In this document: positions 60,916-64,000 of the stretch, piece by piece
How positions within the stretch are numbered: position 1 is the stretch's first letter
Layout of the letters: each line of letters begins with the position of its first letter
Assembly (NCBI RefSeq): GCF_002217285.1
Contig: NZ_MUGW01000034.1
Location: forward strand, 20,183 to 84,182
Direction: 5' to 3'
Source of the DNA: Flavobacterium hercynium
GTDB lineage: Bacteria > Bacteroidota > Bacteroidia > Flavobacteriales > Flavobacteriaceae
Length of the DNA: 64,000 nucleotides
Position numbers and translations under genes: made by a program
Notes under the pieces: model-generated
What the model saw: the letters and a program-made list of their open reading frames with translations, nothing else
What the model was told of the DNA's origin: nothing
Database searches by the model: none

Positions 60916-62796
60916 TTATTGCTTCAATTCGAAAATAAAAGATTCTGAAGGCGCTATTTTAATTTTTGCTATTCCTTCTCCATTGGCTACTTTTAATTGT
61001 ACTGAACCGTTTTTATACAACTGATCGACAATTTCATACGATCCATCTTTTAAATTCCATTTTGAGATAATATCAGAAGGGATTTTTAAATCAAACTCAT
61101 TCGTTTTTTCAGAAGAAAAATTAGCCACTACAATCAGTTTTTGTTCGGCATACCAGCGCACATACGAATAAAGCAATTCGTCATATCCTTTGGTATCCTG
61201 AAGGTTTACAGTATGTATTTCCTGAAAATCACCCATCAAGGCAGAACTTTTGATTGAGAAGTTTAATAATCGTTTGTAGAAATCACGCAGGTTTTTTTCT
61301 GATTCAGAAAGCTGACCTCCGTCAAATTTACCTCCGTTCATCCAGCGCTGGTGATTGGGAACTCCAATATAATCAAAAATGGAGGTTCTGGAGTGCGTAC
61401 CGAAACCGGCATTTTCATTTGCAGCCTCTCCTACTTCCTGTCCAAAATAAACCATTGTTGGCGATGTGCTTATGGTGGTAGAAACGACCATCAAAGGTTT
61501 TCCTCTTTCCGGGCTTCCCGCAAATTCAGGACTTGCCAAACGCTGTTCATCATGATTGTCTAAAAAATGAAGCATGTGGTGCTCGATATCTGCCATTCCT
61601 TTTTGAATATCACTCAAACCCGCTGTTGATGATTTACCGCGAATGATATCTTTTAATTTATCATAAGTTTCTACTTTATCATACAGGTAATCCATTTTTC
61701 CTAAACGAATGTAATTTCGATATTCATTTGGATTGTAAACTTCTGCCAATAAAAAAGCGTTCGAATTTTTTACTTTGATCGCTGAATTCATATAACTCCA
61801 AAATTCATACGGCACCATTTCTGCCATATCAAATCGAAAACCATCTACTCCTTTTGCTGTCCAGTACAAGGCAATGGATTTAAATTTCTTCCAGGAATCA
61901 GGCACTTCTTTATCTTGCCAAAAAGCAAAATGTTCCCGATACGATTTCTGATCGAAACCAGCAGGCAGTTCCGGAAAATCTTTGGAACCATCTGGACGTA
62001 TGCCGTAGTTTACTTTTACTGTTTCATACCAATCATCCTGATTAGGCTTCGCTTTACGAGAACCGTTTCCTGTCCATTTTGCAGGATTTTCATCAAAATG
62101 TCCATCAACAAGAGGATTTTTTTCTCCGTTTAACGGAATAGTACCATCCGGAATTTCGAAATGTGTATTGGGTATGTAATAAAAGTTATTGTTTTTGGCA
62201 TACTCCACATTTACATCATCATTTGCTCCAAAATCCTGAACACCTTCGGGATTGTTTTTACCTTCGTATTTTCTGGCAATATGATTCGGTACAATATCGA
62301 TGATTAATTTCAACCCTGCCTGATGCGTGCGTGCAATTAATTCTTCAAACTCCTGCAATCTGTTAGCCGGATTTACGGCTAAATCAGGATTCACATTGTA
62401 ATAATCTTTTACTGCATACGGAGAGCCGGCTCTTCCCTTTACGACTTCGGGATCATCATTTGATATGCCGTAAGCCGAATAATCACGAATTAAAGCATGG
62501 TGCGGAACTCCGGTATACCAAATATGTGTAACGCCTAAGTTTTTTATTTCTTCAAGTGCTTTAGGTGTAAAATCATTAAACTTTCCAACTCCGTTTTCTT
62601 CAATTGTTCCCCAAGGTTTATTGGTTGTATTTTTATTTCCAAATAAACGTGTAAAAACCTGGTACACTACAATTTTTTTATTTGCGGGCACTTCTTCTTT
62701 TGCTTTACTCATTTTTAAATCATTGGTTTTACATGCCGAAAACAGCATGGTTACAGCCAATCCTGCAACAAAAATTCTCTTATTTATCATAATCAT
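60916..62796 (-). CDS. GH13 alpha-amylase family lipoprotein
   Basis: A 626-residue exported enzyme. The lipobox LFSAC anchors it. The alpha-amylase barrel includes IIDIVPNHIARKY (region I), GFRFDMAEM (nucleophile Asp, region II), FLLAEVYNPNEYR (acid/base Glu, region III) and FLDNHDEQRLA (region IV). A C-terminal beta domain ends in SESFIFELKQ. It probably cuts alpha-1,4-glucans. No susCD pair is next to it, so it is not part of a visible locus. The start could be 62796 or the ATG ending at 62790; both keep the signal peptide. Confidence 0.93.
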   Translation of the reverse strand: MIMINKRIFVAGLAVTMLFSACKTNDLKMSKAKEEVPANKKIVVYQVFTRLFGNKNTTNKPWGTIEENGVGKFNDFTPKALEEIKNLGVTHIWYTGVPHHALIRDYSAYGISNDDPEVVKGRAGSPYAVKDYYNVNPDLAVNPANRLQEFEELIARTHQAGLKLIIDIVPNHIARKYEGKNNPEGVQDFGANDDVNVEYAKNNNFYYIPNTHFEIPDGTIPLNGEKNPLVDGHFDENPAKWTGNGSRKAKPNQDDWYETVKVNYGIRPDGSKDFPELPAGFDQKSYREHFAFWQDKEVPDSWKKFKSIALYWTAKGVDGFRFDMAEMVPYEFWSYMNSAIKVKNSNAFLLAEVYNPNEYRNYIRLGKMDYLYDKVETYDKLKDIIRGKSSTAGLSDIQKGMADIEHHMLHFLDNHDEQRLASPEFAGSPERGKPLMVVSTTISTSPTMVYFGQEVGEAANENAGFGTHSRTSIFDYIGVPNHQRWMNGGKFDGGQLSESEKNLRDFYKRLLNFSIKSSALMGDFQEIHTVNLQDTKGYDELLYSYVRWYAEQKLIVVANFSSEKTNEFDLKIPSDIISKWNLKDGSYEIVDQLYKNGSVQLKVANGEGIAKIKIAPSESFIFELKQ

Positions 62797-63288
62797 TTTA
62801 TAAACTGATTCTCTTTAAAATCCGGAATTAAAATTAAAAAGGGAAACTAATTTTTAAATTTAAGCTAATTTTTAAAACTCCACAGAGTCGAAAATCATTT
62901 TGTCTTCGTTTCAATTTAAAAAAATAACACTACAACGAAAGAGTGAATTGTTTTGTTGATAACTTAAGCTTCTAAAATCAATATGTATTTTACATTAATT
63001 TGAATTATAAATAAATCCTAATATCATTAAAGGTGTTAGTTAATGTTTCTGTATTGTTTTGGAAGTTTCACATAAATGGTATATTGAGTAGTAAATACCA
63101 TTAATCCATTGATTACTCAATTTTAACTAAAGCGTAGAAGTTTTAGGAACGATGTTTTTTTTATAAAATACCACGAAATACAGTTTCATATACACATGTC
63201 GTTTCTCGTTTTATTTAGAAAATTGGATTAAAATCGTGTAAACAATATCTGTAATCTGTTAGCTATTAATTTGTATTTAATAAATTTA
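62797..63288. other. 492-bp gap with interlocked inverted repeats
   Basis: A/T-rich sequence without a convincing ORF. AATGGTAT (63075-63082) pairs with ATACCATT (63095-63102), and ATTGAGTA (63083-63090) pairs with TACTCAAT (63114-63121). The order A, B, A', B' is that of a pseudoknot or of two exclusive hairpins. It lies between the maturase stop and the GH13 gene start, both on the minus strand. Confidence 0.5.
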
Positions 63289-63990
63289 CTAACTTGGATT
63301 AATTATGGTTTGCAAATTATATTCTTCTATAACTGTTGCTTTTAAAGGATTTGTACTCCATTCAGTCCATAGGTTAGTGTAAGGATCATAACCACACTTT
63401 AAAGGTTTGGAATATATATTTGCTGGATTTTCAATGTAAGCTCGGCAATCGGTACAGATATGGCGAAATTCACAATCTCTACATACATCTATTTCATTTT
63501 TATTTATTTTCCAAAATGACCTAAACTCAGGAATTATTAAAACCTCACTTAATGTTGTATTTCTAATATTGCCATAAATATTCTTCATTGATGGACAATT
63601 TTTAATATTTCCATCTTTATCAATTGATATTTTCTTATTTAGACAAGTATTATGATTTTGCGATTCCAAGTAAAAATTATTACTATACACAAAATTATTT
63701 TTTCTAATTATGCCACAAGACAATGGAATTGATAATTTATTCGAAGTGAAAGTAAACATCACGTTATCTAATTGTGAATTACTATCATAGGAACAAGAAT
63801 GAAATTGAATATTTAAAAATTTATTAATTCCTAAATTATTATTTTTTAAAAAATCATATAAATCATTATTAAATTTAATAATAAAAGAAATTTCATTAAC
63901 AAAGGAATTATTTAAAATAAGGCATTTTTTTAATATATCTTCAAAATAACTAATCGTAACATCATGACAAAAACGAATCTCTAAATACAT
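63289..63990 (-). CDS. SPASM-domain peptide maturase of a grasp-with-spasm RiPP system (5' end outside window)
   Basis: The visible 233 residues start at an in-frame ATG, but the frame is open to the window edge, and this family is usually about 340-370 residues, so the N-terminus is missing. The C-terminal half has the SPASM pattern: Cys in HNTCLNKKISIDKDGNIKNC, then CRDCEFRHICTDC (C-x2-C-x5-C-x2-C), which binds an auxiliary iron-sulfur cluster, and a final Cys in LKCGYDP. The layout matches the maturase of Bacteroidota grasp-with-spasm systems, which modify a small precursor peptide together with an ATP-grasp ligase. Those partners would lie beyond 64000. Confidence 0.75.
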   Translation of the reverse strand: MYLEIRFCHDVTISYFEDILKKCLILNNSFVNEISFIIKFNNDLYDFLKNNNLGINKFLNIQFHSCSYDSNSQLDNVMFTFTSNKLSIPLSCGIIRKNNFVYSNNFYLESQNHNTCLNKKISIDKDGNIKNCPSMKNIYGNIRNTTLSEVLIIPEFRSFWKINKNEIDVCRDCEFRHICTDCRAYIENPANIYSKPLKCGYDPYTNLWTEWSTNPLKATVIEEYNLQTIINPS

Positions 63991-64000
63991 TATTCTACAA

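Overview
The window looks like a chromosomal segment of a Flavobacterium or close relative (Bacteroidota, Flavobacteriia). The evidence is low GC with A/T-rich gaps, a SusC/SusD polysaccharide utilisation locus, TAnnTTTG-type -7 promoter elements, weak Shine-Dalgarno signals, many lipoproteins, Kdo synthesis, and the dispersed short palindromes typical of these genomes. I saw no rRNA or tRNA genes, no CRISPR array and no insertion sequence.

Layout. 1-3700: tail of an SH3-like protein, kdsA with an outer-membrane protein, a YiiX-type papain-fold protein, a double heptamer repeat array and a COQ4-family protein. 3820-20177 (minus strand): a glycan-use region. Its core is a membrane-bound LuxR-type regulator, then susC, susD, a GH144-like endo-beta-1,2-glucanase, an esterase and a GH3 beta-glucosidase, closed by a strong terminator. 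A GDPD lipoprotein, a GH43-like enzyme with discoidin and Fn3 modules, and an M28 peptidase follow. The best guess for the substrate is beta-1,2-glucan. 20257-24744 (minus): ackA, pta and corA. 24888-30332: a 4.5-kb island between a carboxypeptidase-regulatory-like gene and dnaK. It holds three ATGA-coupled genes ending in a 1254-residue DUF4132 (MolR/YehI-like) protein and is bounded by duplicated flank sequence.

32526-40302 (plus): a CPA1-type antiporter, two small membrane proteins, mscS, a DinB/MDMPI-like protein, a DUF1398 protein, a mercaptopyruvate sulfurtransferase, a ModF-like ABC ATPase and a DUF1080-like lipoprotein. 40374-46810: rluD and a PASTA protein divergent from ddl, then a DUF421 protein, coaD, a hydrolase, a zinc-ribbon protein and a PhnA-type protein. 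46977-52499: an exported protein, a DbpA-like helicase, an M14 peptidase, a cREC protein and a 174-bp tandem array rich in palindromes. 52500-60898: a Nudix gene and pyrE (starts only 7 bp apart), an SRPBCC protein, birA, rsfS-ftsH, and a LUD-cdsA-psd-ACBP-SOD lipoprotein operon that centres on phospholipid synthesis. 60916-64000: a GH13 amylase lipoprotein and, cut by the window edge, the SPASM maturase of a grasp-with-spasm type RiPP system.

The best candidate for an undescribed system is the DUF4132 island (25617-29997) with its scar-like flanks and an attC-like hairpin at its right end. Second is the RiPP locus at the right edge. Also notable are the five-copy TGATGTA motif upstream of susC and two probable leaderless genes (pyrE and the helicase) that share a TAnnTTTG-N4-ATG layout.
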